A stretch of DNA of 64,000 bases from Camarhynchus parvulus (lineage: Eukaryota > Chordata > Aves > Passeriformes > Thraupidae). The position numbers and the translations under genes were made by a program. Position 1 is the stretch's first letter; each line of letters starts with the position of its first letter. Under the pieces are notes generated by a model that saw only the letters and a program-made list of their open reading frames with translations, was not told the origin of the DNA and ran no database searches. The stretch covers positions 5,653,321-5,717,320 of the forward strand of contig NC_044577.1 in assembly GCF_901933205.1 (NCBI RefSeq), written 5' to 3'. Of the stretch, positions 34,276 to 46,629 are shown one piece after another.

Positions 34276-36802
34276 GTAAGGCTTGACTCTGAGCAGCTCT
34301 TGGGTTTCATTTGAGGCTCATGTAACATTTATAAGGCAATTTTGGTGTCTTCATTTTCCCGGCGTCTGAAAGAACAGAAGATCATGAGCTCTCAAGTCCC
34401 CTCCTGTAACCTTAATACCTGTAGTAAGTCTGAGCAGAGCTTTGCAAAGAGGCTCTGCAGAGTCCACTGCCACTGATGGTGTGTGAGGAAAGATTAAATG
34501 ACCCAAATACTTGGTGATCATCTCTTTATCTTGTCCTCAGTGAATTTTCCTGAGAGCATCACACTGGCATTTGGATAATACTGCTGAGGCCTGGCTGACT
34601 CTTAGAAGTGGCAACTGTGCAGAAACTAATTGTCTAGGATTTAATGATGAAATCTGGAATTGTATTAACTTGAAAATATTTGCGTGCTCTTATGATTATT
34701 TTCATATCATAGCTTCCTGTCTGAACTGTTCAGGACTAAGAAATTAAGTGAACTGTAGCAACATTGACTTTTTATCTTGTTGGACTTGTATTCTCTCTCT
34801 CTTTTATGTTTTATTTTTTTTTAAGACAGCTACTCCTTTTTACTGTAGGGTCTAGCTCTGGAAGTCAGGACAAACTCCATTCTATCTTTATGTCTGATCC
34901 TTATCATTAGTCTACCTGTTCCTTGGCTCTTCCCCTCCCCATGGACAAAGGTTTCATGGAATATTGTTTAAATGAGAGACTTTACCCTAAAATTTCTTAG
35001 TGTGTCAAGAGGTTGTACACACAGATCTGTGGTGCCTGTTCAGTGCAGTTCAGGTGAGCTGTGGGGAATACCTGAGAGCAAGAAATGGAATGAGGACTCA
35101 GGAAAGTTCTACTCTGTTTTCTATAGGAACAACTAAAGTAGGTGGGGAAAAGTGTGATGGTGTCCACAGGGCAAGGAGCAATCAGATCTTTGCCCAGTGC
35201 CTGGAACCCATGTCCATGCCTTGGAGCCTTTTCCCACAGCAAGTAGCTAGTAGCCCTAGTAGCCCCATACAGGGGATTAATTTAAATAAATAGAAATTGT
35301 TGAAATGTGTAGTTTCATTCAGGACCAGTGTGAGGCATCAGCACAACCAACTCCCTGGGATTCCAAGCTCTGTGTGTGGATGGTGAAACAGCACCAGAGG
35401 AAAATGTGGTCCATTGGCAAGACAGCAGCAACTGTTAATTAATTTGGGAAACAAAAGAGGAAGAAAAATATCTCTTAAGCAGTCTGGGCTCGAGCTAAAA
35501 TAGTACAGCAAGATTAAAATCAGTAATTGTCACGGGTGTTAATTAGAGCTGGGACCACACATTCAAAATGTGACTCACACAATATGCTAAAGAAGTCACG
35601 TCTGAGTCAGGTTACAGAGAAAAATTATTTTGCTGTAGCCTATCTTTGTATATTAAATAATTTTTTTTCTCTGTGCAGTGTATGAAGTCTTTAGGGGACA
35701 GAGCTTATTAGAACTTAAGTGATAGCCAATACATTTGCCTGTGTCCTCTCAAAGTTTGAACTCCCATATGTCAGCTCCAAAGCTGCAAACTCAGCCACAG
35801 TATTAAAGATCTTGGAGCCCTAAGGCACTGATCCAGGGTGAATGGAAATTCCTTCATTTTCTGCATGTTATTTTGAAATTTCTGACAAATCAAATGGTAT
35901 TATAAAGACATTTAGAGGGTTTAGCTCAGCTTCCTAAATCCTTTGGTGGATCATAAATATTTAAAATTGATTATTTAAAAGAAGGGAGATAAAGGAGGAT
36001 ATTTACCTGTGAGCTAATTTAAATAAAAATATTAATATGTCTCTTTATAGAGTTTCCTTTCTTTAAAATCTCAGCTATCAACTGCTAACTTGGAAAAATA
36101 AGTCTGTTCTTCTGGAAACTTAGAGAAAGATGGATATAAACCTGAAAATCTTAATATACTGTCAGTTCCATGTAAAACCTTTTATATACTCCAGTCACAT
36201 GAATTTCAGTTCTAATAAATGTTTGTACAGAAAGTTCACTTATGATAATCTTCCCTAGAGAGTAATATTGGATTGTGCAACAGTTGCAGGTTGTCATTCA
36301 ACTGTTTTTTTACTCAAAGACTTCTTGAGTTTTACGATTCTTTGCAATTCTAAGAAAAAGTCTCCCCCTGCTAGCACATTCATACCATTAATGTGCCTTG
36401 CTTTGGCATAGAAAAGTCTAAGGGCTAGAAGGTCACAATAGTGCAGATCTATTTTTTTTCTGGAATTTATGGGATTTGGAAGGACTTTTGGGCTAAGGAA
36501 GGGGGTTAGTTGCAGGATCAGCTTTGCTGCTCTGATTGCTGAAGCTTTAAAGAAGTAAACTTCCAATGAATGTGAAGTATTTTTAGAAGTGTACCTTTTT
36601 CCCCCCTCCTCTGCTAATCTGGGGCAAGTCTAGGTTACATCAAAAAACTCCTTGAATATGATATTATTGTACAGGAATGTAATATTGATAAGAGATGCAA
36701 TTCCGTCTAGTAGGAGATGGACTGTGGTCCAGGAGGAAAGCAGGCTGCTCTTCCAGATTCACATGGCCTCTTCCCATACAAACAGAGCTTCTGTCCCGTG
36801 GA
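34276..36802. other. Non-coding, no gene seen
   Basis: Overlapping frames at 34997-35293 on both strands have no domain. About 35880-36050 is AT-rich and dense in TAAT and AATATT words. Nothing else is recognisable. Confidence 0.5.
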
Positions 36803-37260
36803 ATTCACAGAATTCCCAAAATGACCTGATGGAAGAAACCTCCAAGATCACTGAGTCCAACCCCAACACCTCAACTAAACCCTGGCACCCAGTGCTACAT
36901 CCAGGCTTTTCTTAAACGCATCCAGGGATGGTGACTCCACCACCTCCCTGGGCAGCCATTCCAGAACTTAATCACTCTTTTTAAAAAAACTTTTTCCTAA
37001 TATCCAACTTGTATTTCCCTTGGTGCAGCTTGAGACTGTGTGCTCTGGTTCTGTCAGTGCTGCCTGGAGAAGGAAACCAACCCCACCTGAGCACAATCAC
37101 CTTTCAGGGAGCTGTAGAGAGTGATAAGGTCACCTCTGAGTCTCCTTTTATCCAGGCTGAACACCCCCAGTTCCCTCAGCAATTCCTCACAGGGTTTGTG
37201 TTCCAAGGGCTTGGATTCCCCTGGGTGTTTGACTGCTTCCCATGGATATGTGGATCCTTA
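36803..37260 (-). mobile_element. CR1 LINE 3' fragment, second subfamily
   Basis: The plus strand carries reverse-complement CR1 wording: CACAGAATTCCCAAAATGAC, CCAAGATCACTGAGTCCAAC, CATCCAGGGATGGTGACTCC, ACCACCTCCCTGGGCAGCC, TCCTAATATCCAACTTG and AGGTCACCTCTGAGTCTCC. The last part reads TCCAGGCTGAACACCCCCAG. The element runs on the minus strand and is 5'-truncated. Its diagnostic words differ from the 2.4-kb copy, so it belongs to another CR1 subfamily. Its 5' limit (about 37260) is approximate. Frames at 36652-36915 and 37009-37323 are repeat shadows. Confidence 0.92.
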
Positions 37261-38930
37261 CTGGGGGAGACAGGCATAATCAGTTTGGAGCTCAACACTG
37301 CTTCTGATCCTGAAATACTTTAATTAAAAGATTCTTCATTGCAAAGTAAAAGCCTCTACTCACTTTTTTTTCCAAGCAAATGGATGGAACAGCTCAAAGA
37401 TTAACCACTCCAGGATGCACTGACCTCCATGGCTTGCATGAACATTTGCAATTACTTTTAATAGAGCTTCCTATTTTCGTTGGGAACTTAGTCACTCTAG
37501 TCAAAATTTGTCCATCTTGGGCCAGAGATGTGAAGCAACAAAGTTCTGCTAATGAGAAAAAAATAGATTCCTATTAAGTGCCAACATTAAATTAAGTTCC
37601 TGCTCTTCCTGTTGGCAGCGTGGAATCAGGCAGAAGGCAGAACCATATGTGCTTCTCTTAAGTGCTGATTTGCTGAAGTGTTGTTAGCCAGATTTAAGTG
37701 TTCTCCTTTAACTGTTAATAAGTGTGTTCTGGGACACTGAGTTACAGTCCAGAAAATCACCACACTCATTTCCAGCATTTGAAAATGTGGTTTGGTGCTA
37801 GAATGAAAAAAAAAAAAGATTTTTGACTGTTAGGTATATTTTGTTGATATATGTGCTGACTCACTTGAAGCTATAGAGCATAAAACATAAATTTAAAGCT
37901 TAAACATAAATTTAAATACAATCTATGAGAATGGGAAGCTGGACAGGTGTTTTGTGCACAACAGGAATTAGAAGTTGTGTAGAACAGAAGTAGCAGATCA
38001 AAGGCTTCTTGTTGCTGGTGGATTTGGTTGGATCTCAATCACCCCTCTACCCAGATCCTCAGTTCCCTGAGCACAAGAAGTGCAGGTGAGTTCTGGCCAC
38101 CTTCAAAGTCTGCATTCAGTTAATTCATGGAAAAAGTGCTTTTGGCCTTCTCTATACCCCTTCAGGTGCAGGTCAGCCATTCCCTTAGCTTTACTAAGCT
38201 CAGTCTATTTTATTGGGATTAGCCACATCCTGGTAAACAGCTAGTGAAGCTGACAGTCATGAGGGACAAAGAATAAGAATATTTGAGAAAAAAAAATCTA
38301 TTTTCTAATTTTTATGGTCCCTGCTGTGGGAAGAAATAATTCTGAACTTCAAGGAAAAGCAAACACAGGGCACGAGGCTGGAAAAAGGGATCAAACCAAC
38401 AAAAGTATAGTAGCAGTAGTGGCCAAAACATGGAAGGTTGGTGGGAGAGCAGAATTACACCATATAATCAGGGCCTACTTCTTCAGACTTGTTTCCTTTT
38501 AAAAGAGAGGCAAGAAATTTGGAGTACAGAACCATGAATTCCTTCTCAAAACTGAAGTACAATCTGTGCTGCACATCTGTGAATGCAGATGGTCACTGTT
38601 CTTAATAATTCAGCACAAACCCCAGCACAGTTCCTTTGACTGAGGTAAAAACCGTGTATGCAGCTCGTGATATTCATCCAGCCATCCCTGGGTACACCTT
38701 TCATTAATAGCAGCACCACAACTATTTCCACAACAACAGATCCTACATGCATTTGCTACAGTAAGCTAATCTGTCTTTATAATCAAATATACCAAAAGAG
38801 AGGCTGAATCTGAAATGGTTTTGTTGTTAGTTGGAAATGACACCCATTCCCCACATTGTTTTGCCTAGATTTTAGGTCAATTTTTTTGTGTTATGGCTTT
38901 ATATAATGTGTTAGTATATGCTTTCTAAAA
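37261..38930. other. Non-coding, no gene seen
   Basis: A small direct repeat of AAACATAAATTTAAA occurs near 37885-37915. A short splice-like pair (CCCAG at 38054, GCAG|GTGAGT at 38086) encloses only 31 bases and is not supported otherwise. The frames are short. Confidence 0.5.
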
Positions 38931-38982
38931 GAAGTGGAAAATGTACCTATTACATGGAAGTGGAAAATGTGCCCATTATTAT
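38931..38982 (+). repeat. Two-copy 26-bp imperfect tandem repeat
   Basis: GAAGTGGAAAATGT begins each unit (38931 and 38957). The second halves (ACCTATTACATG and GCCCATTATTATG) are diverged but alignable. A local duplication, older than the one at 27.15 kb. Confidence 0.75.
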
Positions 38983-41218
38983 GTTTATTGTGGTTTTGAT
39001 TTGTTTTTATGCCTTGTTTTTCTCGCTTAAAATAACAAAGGAACAAAATCTGGGGGATGGGGGAAAGCACAGGACACCACACTATTGGTGCCTGCAGTTA
39101 TCTGGGAGAAACAAACATGGGAAATTAGTGCTTGATAACTTGTAATAAAATGCACAGGAATATAATTAAAAGAAATCTTGGAGGAGGAAATAGTCTTGAG
39201 CTGAATGTTAAATGAAAGACTGTTCATTCCTAGGTAGTATTTATAACTGAAGTTACACCGCTTATTTATTGATCTGATCCCTTTTGCCAGCACATCAAAG
39301 TTACAGAACTGCAGTGCATTTTTTCTTATGTCTTTTTGGAAGTAAAGTGAACCTCAAGCTCTTTAGTAGTGCCAGCAAATTGCAGCATCATGCTCCTTCA
39401 GTGTTTGTAGAATTTTGTATCGTGTATTTTGCCTCCTCTTTCAGTGTAAAGAAATGCAATTTGTCTTTTATTCCTTACCAAGTGGTGAAAAAAACTAGAA
39501 AGAAATGAATGATGGTGATCATCATAGAATTAAGCCATTAAATGCAATTTTTCAGACAGCTTTCTTTTTGCTGTCAGTAAGTTCTTTAGAATATGTTTAC
39601 AGAAAATTGAGGAAAACCATGAACTTGCCTTGAATTGGATGTTCTGGAGCACTGTCATCCTGATACAGAAACTTGTTCCCTTTTTACAGTGGTTGTAGCT
39701 AGTTTTCTATTCTGTGCTATTATTTGTTTTTGTTGCCATGAATTGGAAATAACATCAAGAAGTCAAGAGGGTTATGCTGGTGTAGAGCTGGAAAGAAACT
39801 GGAAATCAAGATCTGTCCAGGATGCAAGAAGCTCTTTTTTTCTTCAAATAATCCATTTCCTCACACCCTGTGATTTTCACAACACAGCAGCATTTTTCTG
39901 TCCCTTTTTGTAAGGTTAAGGATAGTTTTTATTATGACTTAGTGCTGATGTGAGGGAGGATCTGCCTCTAGAAGGAGCTGTGCTTTTGACTTGTCAGGTA
40001 ACGTGTGATTGAACTTCGGGATAAATACTTATTTTGGCCTGAATGGTTTCAGCAAATCTATCCCTTAACCTGAAACTCCTGCACGTTTCAGAGCCCTACA
40101 ATAAAACTGCTCTGTCAACAAGGGGAACAGGGCTCTTTATGTAGGCAACGAGTGAAATATCCCTTCACTGCCCATACAACCACAGATTCACCTTTATTTA
40201 CCTTTGAAAACAAATCATCTGCTCTGTAAAATGATGTTCTGATGACTTTTCAGTGAATAGAGTCCAAAATGCCTCTGAAACAATACTGTGCCAGCGCAAG
40301 TTTTTAGTGTTTTAATTTGAATTGCTAAAATTGATATTTAAAATGAGACTTTATTGTGATTCTATTCTAGTACTGGAAGTGGAGAAAAAAGCAACCATCA
40401 GAAAAGAAAAGCTAAATATCAAGGACAGCTATTGTTCAGAGTGCAACTCAAGGGTTATTTTTGCAAAAGTAATAAATGAAGATTAAATTGTGAATGCTGA
40501 TAGGTAAATGGGCAGATATTTGGGTGTATGTTTGGGAATGTGTGTCTGAAATGAAACCAGTTCTTGCAGAACACAACCACTCTGGCCTGGTTGTGAACTT
40601 TGCTAGGGCACACACTATTTTTATCTAAAAAAGTAGTTTTGAGAAATTTTTGTTTAATTTGGTTTGTGTTTTCCCCCCAGTTTAGCAAAAAGGGAAGTTG
40701 CTGATTTTTTTGTGTGTTGTATCTTCTTGTGTGAAGAGATTTTGCTTTTAGTATAACTGCTTCATGAAAGACAAAGAGCTAAATATGCACACTAGACACT
40801 TTAGATAGCCAATGCTGTTTGCCTAGCAGATTGTATTATCATAAAAGTAACTTAACACCTCCCAGGAAGCTCTTTGAAATCTTCAAGGCTGGGAAGGTGA
40901 TAAGGAAAAGCTTTCCAAGAGCTCGTGTGCACAATCTCTGTCTTGGCTCTGTGTTATGCTGGTAGCCAAGGTGTTGCTGGAGTTGATTCAGTCAGCCCAG
41001 TCCTTTGTTTGTAACCTCGACCCTTTGTGTGCAAATGCATTTCTGAGCTGTATTTATCCCATTTGGCACTCCCTTAGGGGTGTTCATTGGGAATATAAAT
41101 GCTGAAGCACTCAGGAGCAGGTTGTAGCAAAGTTTCTTGCACTTTTAGTCACGATTTTAAGATCAAAGTTGGATTAATGAGGAGAAATGGCAGCACAGAG
41201 TTGTTTCCTCTTAATTAA
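38983..41218. other. Non-coding, no gene seen
   Basis: Frames of 74-92 codons at 39027-39293, 39284-39508, 39635-39913 and 40455-40688 carry no domain. Hydrophobic runs in the 39635 frame come from T-rich DNA. No repeat body was recognised before the CR1 that starts near 41219. Confidence 0.5.
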
Positions 41219-41713
41219 TGGAGGGAGGGGATTCTACCCATCTGCTCTGCTCAGGTGAGACCCTGCTTGCAGCTTTGGGGTCTCAGCACAGGAGGGACAT
41301 GGAGCCAGTCAGAGAAGGGACACCAAGTGTTGATCAGAGGGGTTGTTCAGTCAGGAAAAGAGAAGGCTTTGGGGTGGCCCAAAGTGCAGCTTTCCAGTAC
41401 CTGAAGGTACCCACAAGAAAGATGGAAAGAGGTTGTTTTTACTGGAGCATGTGGTGACAGGGCACAGAGGAATGGCTGCAAGCTGAAAGAGAATGGGCTT
41501 AGGTTGGATAATGGGAAAAAATAAAAAATCAGTGGGGGTAGTGGAACAGGTTTTCCCCAGGAGCTGTGGCTGCCCCATCCCTGAAAGTGTCCAAGGCTGA
41601 TGAAGTTCTGAGCAGCCTGGTCTAGTGGATGTGTCCCTGCCCATGGCAGGCAGTTGGAGTGAGATGATCCTTAAAGGTCCCTTCCAACCTCAAACACTCT
41701 GTGATTCTACGAT
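41219..41713 (+). mobile_element. CR1 LINE 3' fragment, about 495 bp
   Basis: Plus-strand CR1 wording in order: GGGATTCTACCCATCTGCTC, GTGAGACCCTGCTTGCAGCT, TCAGCACAGGAGGGACATGG, CCAGTACCTGAAGG, CAGGAGCTGTGGCTGCCCCA, AGCAGCCTGGTCTAGTGG, CCTGCCCATGGCAGG and TTAAAGGTCCCTTCCAACCT. It ends in ACTCTGTGATTCTACGAT. This includes the end of the region coding for reverse transcriptase in full CR1 elements plus the 3' untranslated tail, 5'-truncated. The open frames across it (41218-41457 plus, 41351-41644 minus) are not genes. Confidence 0.95.
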
Positions 41714-42237
41714 CAGTTGGGGCATACTGAAAATAAGGACTAAAAGCCCCTTCATGCTGTTTCTCCAAATGGGGCTACCTCTGAGGGTGTGCTGTGACAC
41801 CCAAACCCCTTTGGAACAACAGATTTTTGTGTAATGTGTTGGGGAGGTACAAATACAGGAAAAAGAGCAACTTAAAGAAATAAATACTTAAGTTGTGGTC
41901 AGCTCCATTTAACCTGTTATGAGGTATGAACAAAAAATATCAGCCTTATTCAACTTGGCAAAACATAAGGGTAAAGCATATAAACTGTGGGCTTTTTACT
42001 GTGAAACTTAACCCTCTCCCACTATTATTCAAATGCTATTGCCACCTCTTTTTCATATAATCTAATGAGTTACTCTGAGCTTCAGCAAGATTTAACACAG
42101 AGATTAAACCATTTTACTGAATGCTTTACCTGTCAAATTTTTGCATGCAACCCAGCTGAAATCTTTGGGTTGAGGAAGCTACTTTTCTTCAGCCTTACAA
42201 CTTGAAATAGGAGAAATAAAAATGTGTAGGAAATGCT
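41714..42237. other. Non-coding, no gene seen
   Basis: Ordinary AT-rich sequence between the CR1 end and the stem-loop cluster. Confidence 0.5.
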
Positions 42238-42322
42238 GCACCTTAGTGCAGGTGCTGGAGAGCAGGAAGATTATTTGGCTAAATAATCTTCCTTCTATGC
42301 TAAATATCCCAAAAGTTGGGAT
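42238..42322. other. Cluster of three stem-loops in 85 bp
   Basis: Stem 1 (42238-42255) is GCACCT, loop TAGTGC, AGGTGC. Stem 2 (42264-42293) has perfect 13-bp arms AGGAAGATTATTT and AAATAATCTTCCT with loop GGCT. Stem 3 (42306-42322) has 7-bp arms ATCCCAA and TTGGGAT with loop AAG. The middle stem alone is unlikely by chance. The arrangement is similar in kind to the cluster at 20.7 kb, though the sequences are unrelated. A 64-codon minus frame overlaps without a domain. No known RNA family is recognised. Confidence 0.5.
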
Positions 42323-43529
42323 TTTTATGCTATCCCATCTATATATAGTTATACTCTGAGAGAGCGTATTCATATAAAAAAGTGTTATGGGCCCACAGGG
42401 GCCTGGGAGAAGGGAATAGGTGATCTTGAGGATGTTACTTTCACATTTAATATGTTGAAGGGAAGATTATCCTGTAGCATCTGTGGCCAAGTCTTGTCAA
42501 GTGAGCAAAGTTTTGGCTCTTGGATTCTTCCTTTTTGCTCAATTTCATGTCCAAAGAATTCCTTTCACATGCTTCAAGACATAGGAAAACATCATAGTGA
42601 TCTGGGTGTCTCTTGAAAAAATTATCAAAATCAGTCTTTGATCCCTTACTGTTGTGTTGCAAAGACCTGGATTCCATTATCTCCCTGCACTGCTCTCATT
42701 TTTCCAGAGGTCACTGGGCAGTGTAGTGGGAATCCCAGGTGCAGCAGAACACGTGCTCTGGGGAGGATGGTGCATGTTTCATTGCATGGTTCAGAGTGTC
42801 ACCTCACCAGCAGAGCACCAGTGTTTGCACCAGACTGATTGTCACTGTTCTGCTCTGGGAAAATTGTCTCTAGGAGAGCAGAGGAGCCTTCTGTGATCAA
42901 AGGAAGCCTTGGAAACCTTTGGGCAGCCTGCCATGGTTTGTAAGGATAGGCCTGGTGTCTATGTGTAGGCTGGGAGTGGGATTTTCTCCTTCCCTCCATT
43001 CTCTGTGGCACAAATATGAGATTGCTCTGATGAGGATAAATTGCTTAGGTGTTGTTGCTGAGACGCTTCTAATAAAGTGTCAGAGATGATTGCAGGAGAG
43101 CTTGGTGGTTTTGACATCATTACTGCTTGTTTGGAGGACACCAACATTTAGCTTAAGTCAAAATTTAGGAACATCACAAAGGAACAGTTAGTACTGGTTT
43201 TTGTATGTAAAGGGTGTTTGTTTTGTTGGTTGCTTGATTTGGTTTATAAATTACAGCTTTGCAGGATTCTGTTCTGCTGTTCACTCCTTTGCTCCCAACT
43301 TCACTGCTTCTAAATTATCCATGCTAAGTAGTGGTTTCCACTCAAAATCCTTTATACATCTCACAGAAAATGGTGAATGTGTTCAAGAAGGGCGCCTTAG
43401 ACTTTTCATTTAATTCTCAAATTTTTGCTTGATAACGATTCAGACCAGGAAGGAGATAGCAGGCCTTTGGCTTTTAATGGCTGAGTTTTACTGACAAAAA
43501 TAGGATGGTTTGTAGTGCTGGTCTAGCTG
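42323..43529. other. Non-coding, no gene supported
   Basis: Overlapping frames of 62-80 codons at 42447-43147 lie on both strands. CATTTTTCCAG near 42708 is acceptor-like but has no good donor after it. No repeat was recognised. Confidence 0.5.
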
Positions 43530-43800
43530 TTTTCACCTCATCTGATATTGATATCAGTGTGAGTAATGCTCATGTGGGCCTCCCCTGACAATGTCTTCTT
43601 TAAAAGACAATGTAATCATAAGATCAGGTGAAGTCAATATTCTGTGTACTAGAGAGATTCTGTCACCTGGTACCGTGATGATTCTCCTGGGTGCTGCATT
43701 GTAATTATACAAATGAAATGGAAGGTGCCTGTCTTGATTGCATCTTTAATTGACTGGATGGGCAGGTTGTTAATCAAGCTAGAAGAGCATTGAAAACCTT
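43530..43800. promoter_or_regulatory. Candidate conserved non-coding element
   Basis: A low-repeat, evenly composed segment with CTGATATTGATATCAG (43542-43557, a near-palindrome with 7-bp arms), GCATTGTAATTATACAAATG, TTTAATTGACTGG and GTTAATCAAGC words. TAATTA, ATTGACTGG and GTTAATCA resemble homeodomain, PBX/MEIS-like and HNF1-like cores. No open frame spans it. This is one of the most enhancer-like stretches in the window by eye, but conservation was not tested. Confidence 0.3.
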
Positions 43801-45069
43801 GTGTGGGAGTATTTCTTGTACTGTTCTCATTTTTCTGTTTTATTGATGTTTCTTTTTATTAATTTTTCTAAAGACAAAAAAAAAAAAACAGAGTAGGAGA
43901 AGCAGAATCTTCTCACTTTCATTGTTTCACAACGAGCCAAGTAAAGACAAAAGGAAGGAAATTCAGACTGAAAGGTCTGTTTTAAAAAAATCATATGTGA
44001 TTTGCTTAGTTTTCCAAACAAGTCTGTTGAAAAGAACAGAATATGGAGGAGAATGATTTTTGTCTTTGGTTTCTGAAGGAACATATGCAGGAAAAAAAGG
44101 AGATTTAGGCTCACTAAAAGTGTATGGATGTCTGTTTAAAAAAATTCCTTTGTAAGTCTATCATAGTCCAAAGTAATAATGTAAATATTAGAGTTAACTA
44201 GATCAAGTTCAAGGCAATTAAATTACACTCCATTAATCAAAAACCTTGGTAAGCTTGAATGTCAAACATCTGTCTCAAATCCAGTGCATAATAAGGGTTT
44301 CTTTGAAGGCATGAGAAGTGGTTCCTGGATCCCAGTGGCCTGGCAGTTGGAAAATGGAAGCCCAGTGCTGTGTTGGTGTTTGGAGGTACATTTGGTTATT
44401 TATGCCAGGTTATTGGAAATAACCAATTGTGAGCCATTTGATACTGAAATGAAAAAAAATGTAAGTTAAAAATCTTCTTATAAGACTGTGTTCCCTGGGC
44501 CGTTCCCCTAGGTGTAAATGGAAATCTTATACAGCCTGGAATGATTTGCCTTTCCTCTTGCCTTAAGGAGCATGCCCCTGTCTCAGATCCTGAGACCAGT
44601 CCTTCAGGAAGCCCATTAGTGGCTTCTTTCTAGTATAAGAATTTGTATTTCATAACAACCTTCATCCTCATTTTGTCCATTTCTTTCCCTCCACACCAAT
44701 GTGGAGCCTCATTCCCCAAGGTGTGTGTGTGTAGTTCTGTTCCCTGAATGTTTCAGCCCTCTTAATCTATCTGTATTCACCACCACCTACTCCAGAGGTG
44801 GGGATGCAATTCCTGACTTCCACTTGTCCTTTTCCCTCACCATCTCTTCTCCCAGAAGAGCCCTTGACCTGCTCTGTGGATGGATTTTTTGGTCCACACT
44901 AGAAATGGCTTTTAAGTGCTTTGAGGTCTTCTGTGAAGGACAGGAAATGTGAAAACCCACTGATGGGGGAGTGGAAGTCAGGCTAAACACCACCTTCCCA
45001 CCAGCAGTGCATCCTGTGACCTGCTCCAGCTGAAATGTTAATGTTGAAGTGGATTTTTACTAGAAATAC
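43801..45069. other. Non-coding, no gene seen
   Basis: A 13-base poly-A lies near 43877. Frames at 43827-44114 (minus, Lys/Phe-rich from A/T runs), 44284-44469 and 44701-44993 have no domain. Confidence 0.5.
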
Positions 45070-45320
45070 ATCTCCCAGATTCTAATTCTGATGTCAGAGG
45101 TTGCCAGCAATATCAATAAAAAGCCAGTGGTGTGGCCTTTATTCCCTACTGCAGCGGAGGTATGTGGCAAAAATAAGTATGATAATTTTATAGCTTCCTT
45201 TTTATTTTTTTTTCTGCTCAAAACATAGCTGTGTTAATCTGAAAGACAGCTGATTTTTCAAGGTCAAAAGTGCTTGGCTATAAATTGATGAGCTATTATG
45301 GATGTCTGTGGTTTTTTTTT
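45070..45320. promoter_or_regulatory. Possible conserved non-coding block
   Basis: GTCAGAGGTTGCCAGCAATA, ATCAATAAAAAGCC and a TCAAGGTCAAAAGTGC segment (TCAAGGTCA is the extended nuclear-receptor half site of the NR5A/ESRR type) lie together in low-repeat sequence. There is no open frame. Weak evidence, given for completeness. Confidence 0.2.
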
Positions 45321-46481
45321 GATGGTTCTGTATTAATAATATGCTTGCAGAACAGGCCATAAAAATTCCATTTAAGGGTATTAAAACATAGCGGGACATT
45401 TAATCAGGTTAGAATTCCTGTCAGCTGGCTGTAGTCACGGTGTTGTTCAGTCCATCATTAACAAAGTGTGCAGGAGATCAAGACAAATGGCTATTCCATC
45501 ATTTCAGCTATTGCTGGGATGACCTTTTTCTTTTGGGCACTTGGCACTTTTGGTTGAGTGGAAATACATTGCACAATTTTGGGGACACCATTGGTGGGCA
45601 GAGTAGTCCACACCTCCCACTGCAAGCAAATCTAGATAGCAAGGTAGAAGAACAGAAAATATTTATATTTATATACAAATGTTTATAAATATTTGTAACA
45701 AAGCTTTTTGTAACAGGAAACATGCAACTTGCAGCAAAATTCTATTAAAGTGTAGATTGCATCATCAACTTCTACGATTATTCTTTAATAAAGATCTATT
45801 TGTTTTGCTGGGGATGTGATGCACATGGCTGCTCTTGAGCAACCTTACTATAAAAATCAACTTACAGTGGAAAGCACTGCAGTTTAAAATAGGGATTTTG
45901 AGGTACTGAGGATTTTGATGGTTAGCAAAGGTGGTGATATTTCTTCAAAGATTAGATTCCATATAAGATATGTAAGATAATTTTGTGCATGAATTCCCAG
46001 TAGACAAATTCCAAATTAATATGTCCCTTTTTAGATTGAAATTAAAGTAGCTCCAAAAGTAAATGAGACTGTGAAAGAAAATTAAGAAAATTAATTGGAA
46101 TTGCATTACATTATGTTTTTACATGTAGTAAATTTTTTAAAAACAAAGATTTTCTTGATATGGAGGATTCTGATTTTGAATAGCTTAGCAGATATCTTTT
46201 TTGTGGCAGCTTCTTTAAAATACACACGCACAAAAAAATTTGTTTTTATGCTAGAAAAGCCTTGATATAATCTTTGCCTACATTTTTAAAGGAACACCTT
46301 GATAAATTATGCCTATTGCATTGTAGCAATAATCTTATTACTTATGAACACTCTAAGTGCAAAATATTCAGCTAAATGAACAAAATATATCTTAATTAAT
46401 ATTTAACCTATTTCAGTTTTGACTGAATTGATCATACTTTAAGGCATTTTATATTTTGTGCTTTTGTGTCATATATATTTT
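45321..46481. other. Non-coding, strongly AT-rich
   Basis: Open frames at 45440-45723 overlap on both strands without a domain. The 45720-46480 part is AT-rich with no open frame above 60 codons. Confidence 0.55.
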
Positions 46482-46629
46482 TGTGACCATTTTGGGTTTA
46501 CCTTGGACATAACCCTGGCTGGGCTCTTGTGCTGCCCAAGGTGGGTCCATTGAGGCCTTTTAATAAATCCCTACTTTATTCTTTAACTCTGCCCAGCCTC
46601 TGCTCTAGGTCAGCCTGCACAAGGCATCA
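46482..46629 (+). mobile_element. Avian LTR fragment with poly(A) signal
   Basis: I recognise TTGGGTTTACCTTGGACATA, ACCCTGGCTGGGCTCTTGTG, CTGCCCAAGGTGGGTCCATT and TTTAACTCTGCCCAGCCTCT. The last marker is TAGGTCAGCCTGCACAAGGC, and together these match part of an avian endogenous-retrovirus LTR. AATAAA at 46562-46567 would be the poly(A) signal, and the segment ends in CA as LTRs do. The 5' limit is placed at TGTGACC by the TG rule and is uncertain. Only about 150 bases are present, so it is partial, or a short LTR. No internal retroviral sequence lies next to it, and no target-site duplication is seen. Confidence 0.6.

Noticed and set aside
38055..38085. 31-base segment between CCCAG and CAG|GTGAGT
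   Set aside because: The donor is strong but the acceptor tract is modest, the length is atypical and no other support exists.
43877..43889. Poly-A runs (also near 52769 and 56919) as processed-pseudogene tails
   Set aside because: No gene-like body precedes them and no target-site duplications were found.
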